A stretch of DNA of 11,416 nt from Lachnoclostridium sp. UBA739. GTDB lineage: Bacteria > Bacillota_A > Clostridia > Lachnospirales > Lachnospiraceae. Shown piece by piece: positions 1 to 6,672 of this stretch. The stretch covers positions 3,672 to 15,087 of the forward strand of contig DBKX01000144.1 in NCBI GenBank assembly GCA_002297865.1, given 5' to 3'. Position numbers and translations under genes: made by a program. The notes under the pieces were generated by a model that had not been told where the DNA came from, searched no databases, and saw only the letters and a list, made by a program, of their open reading frames with translations. The stretch's first letter is position 1, and every line of letters begins with the position of its first letter.

Positions 1-75
1 ATACACTTCTGTACTTTATCTAGAAAATATCTTTTTCAGACTTGACGTTTAATAGTTTGTTAGTCTTTCTATACC

Positions 76-109
76 AAAAGGAGTAAACTTTTCATCGTTT
101 ACTCCTTTT
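76..109 (-). terminator. Rho-independent terminator of thrS
   Basis: A perfect inverted repeat has arms at 80-88 and 97-105, GGAGTAAAC paired with GTTTACTCC. Flanking A and T runs extend it to 13 pairs around an 8-base loop. It starts 5 bases past the thrS stop codon, as expected for an intrinsic terminator. Both strands carry a T run after the stem, so it could also stop transcription entering from the left. The remaining bases 1-75 show no gene or clear site. Confidence 0.9.
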
Positions 110-113
110 TTCA

Positions 114-2066
114 TTAATCCTGCACTTCAATCTTACGAATTTCCTTCGTTCTAATTTCCTTACAGATTTCATCTACAAATGCAGCTAATGTTTTCTGTCC
201 TTCATCGCCTAAATAACGACTTCTTACAGATACAAGACCTTCTTCTTGTTCCTTCTGTCCTACAACTAAGATATAAGGCACTCGGTCAAGTCTTGCTTCA
301 CGGATTTTGTAACCAATCTTCTCAGCACGAGTATCCATAGTAGCTAATACACCATTGTTCTTTAACTCTTCTTCTACCTTCTTAGCATAATCTGCATATT
401 TATCAGAAATAGGAAGCACACGTACCTGTTCTGGACATAACCATGTTGGAAATAAACCAGCATATTTTTCAATTAACCATGCAAGCGTTCTTTCATAACA
501 TCCCATACTTGTACGGTGGATGATATAAGGACGTACCTTTTCACCTTTTTCATCGATATAGTACATATCGAATTTTTCAGCGATTTCACAGTCAAGCTGA
601 ATTGTTACCATTGTATCTTCTTTTCCGTATACATTCTTAGCCTGGATATCAAGCTTTGGACCATAGAATGCCGCTTCACCTTCTGCTTCTGTAAATGGAA
701 TGTCTAATTCCTGTAAGAACTTACGCATCATACCTTGTGTTTCTTCCCAGTATTCATCTGTTCCGATATATTTTTCACGATTATTTGGATCCCATTTGGA
801 TAAACGATAAGTTACATCATTTTCTAATCCTAATGTTTTTAAGCAATACAAAGCTAAGTCCACACAGCCTTTAAATTCTTCTTCAACCTGATCTGGACGG
901 ATGATTAAATGTCCTTCAGAAATTGTAAACTGACGAACACGTGTTAGGCCATGCATTTCTCCAGAATCTTCATTACGGAACAATGTGGATGTTTCACCAT
1001 AACGGCAAGGAAGATCACGATAAGATTTTTGACTTGCTTTGTATACATAATACTGGAAAGGACATGTCATTGGGCGCAATGCCATAACTTCTTTGTCGCT
1101 CTCAGGATCGCCAAGTACGAACATACCATCTAAATAATGATCCCAGTGTCCAGAAATCTTATACAAGTCACTCTTTGCCATAAGTGGCGTTCTTGTTCTC
1201 ATGTAACCACGTTTTTCTTCTTCATCTTCGATCCATCTTTGTAATGTCTGAATCATTTTTGTTCCCTTAGGCATTAATAAAGGAAGCCCCTGACCGATAA
1301 CATCAACTGTTGTGAATAGTTCCATTTCACGTCCTAACTTGTTGTGGTCACGTTTCTTGATATCTTCTAAGTGCTCTAAGTAAGCATCTAAATCTGCTTT
1401 CTTTGTAAATGCTGTACCATATACACGAGTAAGCATCTTATTCTTTTCGCTGCCTCTCCAGTAAGCACCTGAAGAAGAAATTAATTTAATCGCTTTAATT
1501 CCTTTTGTACTCATTAAGTGAGGACCAGCACATAAATCAACGAAATCACCCTGACGATAGAAGGAAATAGTCTCACCTTCTGGAAGGTCTTCAATTAACT
1601 CTACTTTGTAAGGTTCATTTCTTTCTTTCATGAAAGCAATGGCTTCTTCTCTAGGAAGTGTAAATCTTTCTAACTCTTTGCCTTCTTTGATGATTTTCTT
1701 CATCTCAGCTTCAATCTTATCTAGCGCTGCACGGTCAAATGATTCGCAGTCGAAGTCATAATAAAATCCTGTATCAATACTTGGTCCAATTGCTAATTTT
1801 GCTTCTGGATAAAGTCTTTTCACTGCTTCTGCTAAAATGTGAGAAGTTGTATGACGATATGGCGCTTTACCAGCTTCATCATTAAATGTTAATATACTTA
1901 ATTCACAGTCACTGTCAACTACTGTTCTTAAATCAACTACTTTTCCGTTAATTTCACCAGCTGTAGCCATTCTAGCTAATCCTTCGCTGATATCTTTGGC
2001 AATGTCGTATACGCTCATTGCTTTGTCATATTCTTTAAAAGAGCCATCTTTTAATGTTACTTTCAT
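114..2066 (-). CDS. thrS: Threonyl-tRNA synthetase
   Basis: Class II synthetase (650 residues, normal family length) that charges tRNA-Thr in the cytoplasm. An N-terminal TGS domain (about 1-61) is followed by the editing domain with H72xxxH76 and C179xxxH183, which hydrolyses Ser-tRNA-Thr. The catalytic core has motif 2 Arg364, the YGPKLD segment at 468-473, motif 3 Arg526, and zinc ligands Cys335, His386 and His517. The anticodon-binding domain covers about 540-640. The residues before His386 read TISEG, where the E. coli enzyme as I recall it has TQDDA. Cys335 lies in MTCPFQ rather than the common MNCPGH, so this is a divergent clostridial-type sequence. The ATG has AAGGAG about 9 bases upstream. 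Expression is controlled by the T-box leader upstream. Confidence 0.98.
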   Translation of the reverse strand: MKVTLKDGSFKEYDKAMSVYDIAKDISEGLARMATAGEINGKVVDLRTVVDSDCELSILTFNDEAGKAPYRHTTSHILAEAVKRLYPEAKLAIGPSIDTGFYYDFDCESFDRAALDKIEAEMKKIIKEGKELERFTLPREEAIAFMKERNEPYKVELIEDLPEGETISFYRQGDFVDLCAGPHLMSTKGIKAIKLISSSGAYWRGSEKNKMLTRVYGTAFTKKADLDAYLEHLEDIKKRDHNKLGREMELFTTVDVIGQGLPLLMPKGTKMIQTLQRWIEDEEEKRGYMRTRTPLMAKSDLYKISGHWDHYLDGMFVLGDPESDKEVMALRPMTCPFQYYVYKASQKSYRDLPCRYGETSTLFRNEDSGEMHGLTRVRQFTISEGHLIIRPDQVEEEFKGCVDLALYCLKTLGLENDVTYRLSKWDPNNREKYIGTDEYWEETQGMMRKFLQELDIPFTEAEGEAAFYGPKLDIQAKNVYGKEDTMVTIQLDCEIAEKFDMYYIDEKGEKVRPYIIHRTSMGCYERTLAWLIEKYAGLFPTWLCPEQVRVLPISDKYADYAKKVEEELKNNGVLATMDTRAEKIGYKIREARLDRVPYILVVGQKEQEEGLVSVRSRYLGDEGQKTLAAFVDEICKEIRTKEIRKIEVQD

Positions 2067-2115
2067 AATTACATCTCCTTCTTTTCATTTCAGTTTACAT
2101 TACAATAAATTACAG

Positions 2116-2165
2116 AAAAAAAGCTCTTCCACTTCCAGCTTTTCTTCTACTGAAAGGGACGAGCT
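2116..2165 (-). terminator. T-box-controlled attenuator terminator
   Basis: On the minus strand AGCTC...TCC..TTTC (2151-2166) pairs with GGAA..GGA.GAGCT (2122-2136), with small internal mismatches, and a run of seven T follows at 2116-2122. The 5' arm contains the CGTCCCT segment that the T-box needs for its antiterminator, so the two structures are mutually exclusive. This is the expected switch design. The structure lies about 50 bases before the thrS start codon. Confidence 0.85.
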
Positions 2166-2424
2166 ATATCTATTCATAGTCGCGGTTCCACCCTAATTCC
2201 TGCATAGCAGGCACTTAATGAAACACAAAAGTGTAATCGACACATATGCGTATTCTGATGATAACGGAATCACCGGGCCGGATTGGGGCCACTCAGAGGT
2301 AGTTTTCAAATGTTTCTTCTATAAGGCACTTCCAGCATACATGCCTCTCTCTGAATAGTTCCACATCCTACTCTTCTCGTCAACGTGTTCGAATCAATTG
2401 CAATTCGCAATTTCTATAAATATA
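2116..2424 (-). promoter_or_regulatory. T-box riboswitch, Thr-specific
   Basis: The leader RNA reads uncharged tRNA-Thr and prevents termination ahead of thrS. The signature T-box AGGGTGGAACCGCG lies at 2181-2194 on the minus strand. Its antiterminator partner CGTCCCT is at 2155-2161, which also forms part of the terminator stem. Stem III is CCTGC-TAT-GCAGG at 2199-2211. Stem I contains an AGAGAG-type AG box (about 2345-2352), a GCTGGAAG distal-loop segment near 2329-2336, and an AGTA element at 2369-2372. In the specifier loop, GAAA-ACT-A places the specifier ACT at 2301-2303. I aligned this to the glyQS T-box pattern GAAA-GGC-A from memory. The next register also offers ACC, another Thr codon, so specificity for Thr is secure either way. 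Confidence 0.95.
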
Positions 2425-2430
2425 GTCTAT

Positions 2431-2458
2431 ATTATAGCACTCATAACTATTTTGTCAA
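2431..2458 (-). promoter_or_regulatory. thrS promoter
   Basis: On the minus strand, TTGACA (2453-2458) and TATAAT (2431-2436) are both exact sigma-A consensus boxes, 16 bases apart. The transcript would start near 2424, giving a leader of about 360 bases before thrS. The strength fits a design in which output is set by attenuation in the T-box rather than by initiation. Confidence 0.88.
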
Positions 2459-2503
2459 CGTCCTTATTAATACTTACAACGTAACTTGCATAATAAATCC
2501 AGC

Positions 2504-3196
2504 CTATTCTATGCCTAGTATCTGGTATAACTCATCTAAATGGGCAATTTCATAATCTACTACTGCTGACGTTTCATTGACAAGATGGTCTGGATTCATC
2601 CAGCAAGTTGTAATCCCAGCATTATTGCCACCCAAAATATCAGAAGAAAGACTATCTCCAATGATTAAAGCATCTTTTCTATGTTCTTCTCCAATTACCT
2701 CAAACGCCAGATTAAAGAATTCTCTTGCTGGTTTCTGACATTTCAGTTCTTCTGATATAAACACACCATCTACATAACGAACAATTCCTGAATCCTCTAA
2801 TCTTCTATGCTGTGTCTTTGCAACACCATTGGTTACGATATAACACTTGTGTCCAACTCTTCTTGCAGCTGCTAACAAAGTAATCGCACCATCCATGAGA
2901 AAACTTCCTGCTCCAAGCATGTCCTGGTATTCCTTCTCAAAGGCTACGCCGTCTCCAATCACACCAAGTTGTTCAAATAGCTTTCCAAAACGAGTATTCA
3001 CTACTTCATCTCTCGTAATTTCATCCTTTTCATATCGTCTCCATAATCCGTGATTAATCTCATCATATGCTTTCTTCGCTTCATCATCATATGGAAATCC
3101 ATGTTTTTTCATTGTTTCTACAAATGCCTGCTTCTCAGTTTGCGTAAAATCAAGCAATGTATTATCTGCATCAAATAATAGTATTGGATATTTCAT
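2504..3196 (-). CDS. HAD hydrolase, YjjG/YfnB-type pyrimidine 5'-nucleotidase
   Basis: HAD subfamily IA phosphatase of 230 residues. All four HAD motifs are visible: motif I D9-A-D11-N-T-L-L-D, with Asp9 the nucleophile and Asp11 the acid/base; motif II Thr122 in VTNG; motif III Lys155 in QKPAR; motif IV G180-D181-S with Asp186 for magnesium. The helical cap covers about residues 18-95. The DNTLLDF start and the length match the YjjG/YfnB family, whose studied members dephosphorylate non-canonical pyrimidine nucleotides. The exact substrate here is inference. The upstream GNAT gene is separated by a hairpin terminator, so this gene probably has its own promoter. No terminator is evident before the thrS promoter at 2458, so read-through into the T-box leader is possible. 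The ribosome binding site is weak (TAGG, 7 bases before ATG). Confidence 0.88.
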   Translation of the reverse strand: MKYPILLFDADNTLLDFTQTEKQAFVETMKKHGFPYDDEAKKAYDEINHGLWRRYEKDEITRDEVVNTRFGKLFEQLGVIGDGVAFEKEYQDMLGAGSFLMDGAITLLAAARRVGHKCYIVTNGVAKTQHRRLEDSGIVRYVDGVFISEELKCQKPAREFFNLAFEVIGEEHRKDALIIGDSLSSDILGGNNAGITTCWMNPDHLVNETSAVVDYEIAHLDELYQILGIE

Positions 3197-3261
3197 ATTA
3201 GTACCTAACCTTTCTTCCCACTTGTGTGCATCTCCCTCTGACTTTAGGAACTTTGAATTTT

Positions 3262-3291
3262 CTTATAAATTTGAAAATACTAGGATATCAA
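3262..3291 (-). promoter_or_regulatory. Candidate promoter of the HAD gene
   Basis: On the minus strand TTGATA (3286-3291) and TATAAG (3262-3267) are 18 bases apart, about 66 bases before the HAD start codon. The -35 box falls inside the upstream terminator hairpin. The match is moderate and the region is A+T-rich, so this is a candidate only. Bases 3197-3261 otherwise hold just the untranslated leader. Confidence 0.4.
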
Positions 3292-3312
3292 ATCCTTTTG
3301 ACACCCTAGTAT
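3277..3312 (-). terminator. Terminator of the LCP-GNAT operon
   Basis: Arms ATACTAGG (3277-3284) and CCTAGTAT (3305-3312) pair perfectly. The stem continues past two A-C mismatches with TCAAA against TTTGA, giving a long hairpin. On the minus strand it is followed by TTTTC and further A+T-rich sequence. It begins 18 bases after the GNAT stop codon, the usual place for an intrinsic terminator. Confidence 0.8.
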
Positions 3313-3330
3313 CTGTTTTATCACTCTAAA

Positions 3331-3828
3331 TTATAAATCTTCCTGCATCTTATAGTCATCCATCACAAACCCATTGCCAAAATCATTCACAAGGGACTCA
3401 ACTTTCTTCAGACCAAATTTTTCATACATTGCAATTGTTTCTAAATTCTTTTTATGTGTATATAAATAAATATGTTTCAAATCCATTGCCTCACTTAAGC
3501 CCTTTAAAAACTGGTATGCCTGTTTTGCATAACCTTTATTTCGAAATTCTTTTAATACATAAAGCTTACTAATAAAGATTCTGTCTTCTTCCATCTTTAT
3601 TGCAAAATATCCTACATTGCATTCATTGTTATTTAACATAAAATAATCAAAACCCGCTTTATGTATCTGCTCTGTGATTGCCTCAACAGACTGATATTCT
3701 TTCACCATATAATCAATTTGCTCATCTGAAATAATTCCAGCGTAATGTTCATGATAAACTTCATCTGCCATTGATGCTACTTGACTGATATCATCAGCAT
3801 CCATAACAGGTAAAAATGTAATCGCCAC
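3331..3828 (-). CDS. GNAT-family N-acetyltransferase
   Basis: A 165-residue single-domain GNAT enzyme that transfers an acetyl group from acetyl-CoA to an amine. Motif A, about residues 86-104, holds the acetyl-CoA pyrophosphate loop R96-N-K-G99-Y-A. Motif B contains Asn128 and the Y135-EKFGL segment typical of the C-terminal half. The N-terminal HEHYAGIIS stretch resembles PaiA-type polyamine acetyltransferases, but the substrate cannot be assigned from sequence. The start is GTG at 3828, supported by GGAGG 9 bases upstream; the first in-frame ATG is eight codons further in and lacks a site. The gene lies 17 bases after the LCP stop codon, with its ribosome binding site directly next to that stop, so the two genes are co-transcribed. 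Confidence 0.9.
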   Translation of the reverse strand: MAITFLPVMDADDISQVASMADEVYHEHYAGIISDEQIDYMVKEYQSVEAITEQIHKAGFDYFMLNNNECNVGYFAIKMEEDRIFISKLYVLKEFRNKGYAKQAYQFLKGLSEAMDLKHIYLYTHKKNLETIAMYEKFGLKKVESLVNDFGNGFVMDDYKMQEDL

Positions 3829-3845
3829 TATACAACTCCTCCTTG

Positions 3846-5243
3846 CTAATCAGTCCAAAGATAAGAAAAATAACGGTCATCTTCCATATCTCCACTCACT
3901 ACCTTGATATCCGAATCTTTAATACCTGCATAAATAAAATCACGCAAACCTTTTCTGTTTGCATCAAAATCAATTACAAGTACTGACTTGCCATCTATTT
4001 TCTGTCCATCATACGTATTGTCCATCGGAATTCGAAAGGTTTCCAAGTCTAAAGAACCAAAACTTGCGGCCGTTGTAAGATAACTGATCATCTCTGATTT
4101 TGTCATACTGGTTTTTACATAAGATAAAAGGTCTGTCGCAATTGATACCATATTCACAACATTTTGATGTTTGTATTTATCAAAAATTGCTTTTAATACT
4201 GTTCTCTGTCGATAAGTACGTCCAAAATCATTAGCTTCTCCATTGGATGCTGTCTTGTATCTGACACGACAGTAACCCAAGGCCTGATTTCCATTGAGGG
4301 TCTGAAGTCCTTCTTTTACACATCGGTTTTTCTTCTTAGAAATATAATTTGTTGTATTTAAGTAGTACGCTTCATCACTTGTCAATTCTATATCTACGCC
4401 ACCAAGCTCATCAACGATTTTTTCAAATGCGTCAAAATTCACTCGAACGTAACCATCAATCTGGATTCCAAAATTCTGTTCAATCGTTTCTGCTAGTAGC
4501 ACACCTCCACCATTGTGGAAAGCAGCATTCAGCTTATTATTTTTATAACCTGGTATAGTTACATACATATCTCGCATAACAGAAGTTAGCTTAATTGATT
4601 TCTCAACTGTGTTAAGTGTAGCAATCATGGAAGAATCAGAACGACCTAAAACTCCATCATTAATCGCTTCTTCTCCAATCAGCAAAATGTTAACAACCTT
4701 CTGTTCAATTACATTATTAAATTCTTGTGGTTTTAGATTTGCCTTCTGTTGGGCTAATTCATCTGGTGTCAAATCCGTCTCTGCTTTCTTGATATCTTCT
4801 GGTCTTTCTGTTTGGATTTTATCAAGCATAAAATAAGCAGTTAAACATGCGCCACCAATTAGAAGTCCCAATACGCACAATCCTACAAGCAGCTTCTTTT
4901 TCCATGACCACTTTTTCTTCTTTGTATCTTCCTGTGCATTTTCAAGATAACTTTCCAACGCACCTGGTTCTGGTTCCTGTAACTTCATATCATCAAGATT
5001 AATTGAAGGTACTTCCTCTTCTTTTGCAATCACTGGTACTTCTTGCTGTCCTTTTTCTGTATTTGATTCTTCTTTCTTCTCTTCTTTCAAATCTTCGCCC
5101 TTTTTTTCTTCTTTTATATCAATATCGTCATGTGTCTTTTCTTTTCCGGAATCTTCGGGATTATCACCCTTCTCAACCTGTTCTCCTATTGAGTAGCTGA
5201 TTTCGTCAATCCAGTCATCTTCCTTTCGCTTTTTCTCATCCAT
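3846..5243 (-). CDS. LytR-CpsA-Psr (LCP) family cell-wall glycopolymer ligase
   Basis: LCP proteins attach lipid-linked glycopolymers such as teichoic acids or capsule to peptidoglycan outside the membrane. Numbering is for the 465-residue form. Residues 1-115 are a very charged Lys/Glu-rich cytoplasmic tail. One membrane helix spans about 118-140 after a KKKWSWKKK anchor. The LCP domain (about 183-375) has the expected pyrophosphate- and metal-binding residues: R201-S-D203, R224-D225, K237 in NKLNAAF, R326 and R328 in YCRVRY, and D339 with R342, R345 and R347. A further C-terminal stretch reaches the end. No signal peptidase site is seen, so the topology is type II. The start is uncertain. 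ATG at 5243 has only GGTG 9 bases upstream; an in-frame TTG at 5258 (five more residues) has no spaced ribosome binding site. The gene leads an operon with the GNAT gene. Confidence 0.93.
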   Translation of the reverse strand: MDEKKRKEDDWIDEISYSIGEQVEKGDNPEDSGKEKTHDDIDIKEEKKGEDLKEEKKEESNTEKGQQEVPVIAKEEEVPSINLDDMKLQEPEPGALESYLENAQEDTKKKKWSWKKKLLVGLCVLGLLIGGACLTAYFMLDKIQTERPEDIKKAETDLTPDELAQQKANLKPQEFNNVIEQKVVNILLIGEEAINDGVLGRSDSSMIATLNTVEKSIKLTSVMRDMYVTIPGYKNNKLNAAFHNGGGVLLAETIEQNFGIQIDGYVRVNFDAFEKIVDELGGVDIELTSDEAYYLNTTNYISKKKNRCVKEGLQTLNGNQALGYCRVRYKTASNGEANDFGRTYRQRTVLKAIFDKYKHQNVVNMVSIATDLLSYVKTSMTKSEMISYLTTAASFGSLDLETFRIPMDNTYDGQKIDGKSVLVIDFDANRKGLRDFIYAGIKDSDIKVVSGDMEDDRYFSYLWTD

Positions 5244-5295
5244 ATGATTATACACCAACCTATCTCAACCACTGCATATTTATCTTAGCCTTTTC

Positions 5296-5323
5296 ATTTT
5301 ACCAAAATGACATAATTTTTCAA
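5296..5323 (-). promoter_or_regulatory. Promoter of the LCP-GNAT operon
   Basis: On the minus strand TTGAAA (5318-5323) and TAAAAT (5296-5301) are 16 bases apart, with TGG directly before the -10 box giving an extended -10. The start would be near 5289, leaving a leader of about 45 bases. No other equally good promoter lies between 5259 and 5405. Confidence 0.7.
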
Positions 5324-5341
5324 CTACTTTGTTACAAAATT

Positions 5342-5367
5342 AATAAAAATGTATTACAATTTTTATT
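5342..5367. repeat. A/T-only perfect palindrome between two operons
   Basis: AATAAAAAT (5342-5350) and ATTTTTATT (5359-5367) pair perfectly around an 8-base loop. It lies 38 bases past the stop of the C_GCAxxG_C_C gene and 18 bases upstream of the LCP -35 box. It could be a weak terminator for the upstream operon, since no GC-rich hairpin is present, or an A/T-rich element helping the LCP promoter. Which of these it is cannot be decided from sequence. Confidence 0.4.
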
Positions 5368-5405
5368 TTCATATGCATATTGACTGAAACATTTTTGAAA
5401 CAATC

Positions 5406-5885
5406 TTATTTTGCAAGATGTTCCTTTAAGATTGTGTTTTCTAGTATTTCTGCTGCCTCTTCCACAAGCTTTACACAAGGTCGTTTTTGATAATAGGCTG
5501 TTGTTCTCTCTTCTGGCTTTGTATCTTTAAATTCAGCCGCCGTTACCTGCGGATTGTCTAGTCCTAAAAGTTCACGGCAAATAATAGTACCATTTCGTTT
5601 ACGAAACTCTTCTGCCAGCATTTGTACCATGTCATAATTCTGCCTTTTTCCTGCTGCATCCTTTCCTTCTGTTGCCCCGCTCTCCAAACCTGCTACTAAA
5701 AACATACCAGAACAGGTGCCACAAACCTCACGCATGCGCCCCATTCCAGCTCCAAAAGAACTTGCAATACGTAAAGCTGTTTTCTCATCGATTCCATATA
5801 TATCACTATAAGCAGCAAATACAGCCTGTGAACAGTTAAATCCTTCTTGAAACAGGCGTACCGCCTTTTCTTTTCTAGACTCCAT
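5406..5885 (-). CDS. C_GCAxxG_C_C family probable redox protein
   Basis: A 159-residue soluble protein of the family defined by four conserved cysteines and a CGAxxG motif. The matching residues are Cys18 in FNCSQAV, Cys55 in the VCGTCSG segment, Cys103 in CRELLG, and Cys137 in RPCVKLVEEAAEIL. The glycine-rich SFGAGMGR stretch (43-50) precedes Cys55, as is usual. An extra Cys58 creates a C55-G-T-C58 pair of thioredoxin-like spacing. The family's biochemical role is unknown; redox activity is inferred from the cysteines, and some relatives are selenoproteins, though no in-frame TGA is seen here. The ATG has AGGAGG 7 bases upstream, overlapping the TAG stop of the preceding YdcF gene, so it is the last gene of the GT4-YdcF operon. 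Confidence 0.88.
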   Translation of the reverse strand: MESRKEKAVRLFQEGFNCSQAVFAAYSDIYGIDEKTALRIASSFGAGMGRMREVCGTCSGMFLVAGLESGATEGKDAAGKRQNYDMVQMLAEEFRKRNGTIICRELLGLDNPQVTAAEFKDTKPEERTTAYYQKRPCVKLVEEAAEILENTILKEHLAK

Positions 5886-5895
5886 ACTTTGCCTC

Positions 5896-6672
5896 CTAAA
5901 TATGCCCCATCAATCCGTCTTTTACAATTGCAAACGCTTCTCTTACATAATAGTTTAAAAAGAGCAGAGTACCTGTATCCGCCCCAAGACCTTCTACCTT
6001 TTGCGTCAGCTGTTTCTTAGCTATGTGTACTCCTCGATATAAATGAAAGCGATTCGTTACAATGACCACATAATCGGATTGTTCCATTAACTTCTTACTA
6101 TACATTATATTTTCATTGGTATTGGTTGACTTATCCTCCATGATAACTCGCTCCTCTTCCAATCCATTCTCTACTAAGTAATCACGCATGGCCTTAGCTT
6201 CTGTAATGTCTTCTTTATACCCCTGGGCACCTGAGACAATTACTTTTGTCTCTTTATTATCCATTGCATACGATATCGCTGCATCCAAGCGGCAACGAAG
6301 GGCTTTTGATACTTTCGTACCATTTACCTGAGCCCCTAATACAATCATGTAATCAGCTCCAGCATCGGGTTTTGCAAATCCTGTCCTCAGGATCAAGCTT
6401 TCAATAAATGCAAAAAATACAATTAAAATCACAAACACTGCTATTAGCATATTCAGTACCTTTGATGCACCAGCATATTGCAATTTTCCCATTTGGTTTA
6501 ATAGGAAACAAAGAACAAAACAGCCCAATGCTCCCACTATCCAGACTAAAGAAAAATCTCTACGGAATCCCAAAATTGATACAATTATCGAATAATACAC
6601 AACTGCAGCAATTCCTAAAACAACTAATATTACCTGCATGATAATCAATTTCTTTTCTCCTCGTTTATCCAT
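5896..6672 (-). CDS. YdcF/ElyC-like DUF218 membrane protein
   Basis: A 258-residue membrane protein. Three hydrophobic helices lie at about 9-31, 41-58 and 71-95, followed by a DUF218 domain. Its conserved blocks are VLGAQVNG (111-118), SGAQG (147-151) with Glu158 nearby, STNTNEN (182-188) and TNRFHLYR (206-213). Characterised DUF218 relatives (ElyC, SanA) act in envelope integrity and peptidoglycan precursor metabolism in E. coli; the catalytic activity of this one is unknown. Its ATG overlaps the end of the GT4 gene by 8 bases (ATGGATAA), indicating translational coupling, and GAAGGGA lies about 9 bases upstream of the ATG. The context with a lipid-type glycosyltransferase fits an envelope role. 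Confidence 0.9.
   Translation of the reverse strand: MDKRGEKKLIIMQVILVVLGIAAVVYYSIIVSILGFRRDFSLVWIVGALGCFVLCFLLNQMGKLQYAGASKVLNMLIAVFVILIVFFAFIESLILRTGFAKPDAGADYMIVLGAQVNGTKVSKALRCRLDAAISYAMDNKETKVIVSGAQGYKEDITEAKAMRDYLVENGLEEERVIMEDKSTNTNENIMYSKKLMEQSDYVVIVTNRFHLYRGVHIAKKQLTQKVEGLGADTGTLLFLNYYVREAFAIVKDGLMGHI

Noticed and set aside
42..75. Plus-strand TTGACG followed by TATACC
   Set aside because: The spacing is about 22 bases and it points into the 3' end of thrS with no plus-strand gene to serve.
3205..3231. Eight-residue upstream reading frame (ATG to TAG, minus strand) in the HAD leader, next to a GGGAG stretch
   Set aside because: The purine stretch touches the ATG with no spacing, and no conserved or stalling peptide is apparent.
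5260..5277. Five-codon upstream frame (Met-Gln-Trp-Leu-Arg, stop) just before the LCP gene
   Set aside because: The only possible ribosome binding site would fall at or before the predicted transcript start. A Trp codon alone does not make an attenuator.
5406..5885. Selenocysteine in the C_GCAxxG_C_C protein
   Set aside because: All four family cysteine positions are encoded as Cys and the frame has no internal TGA.
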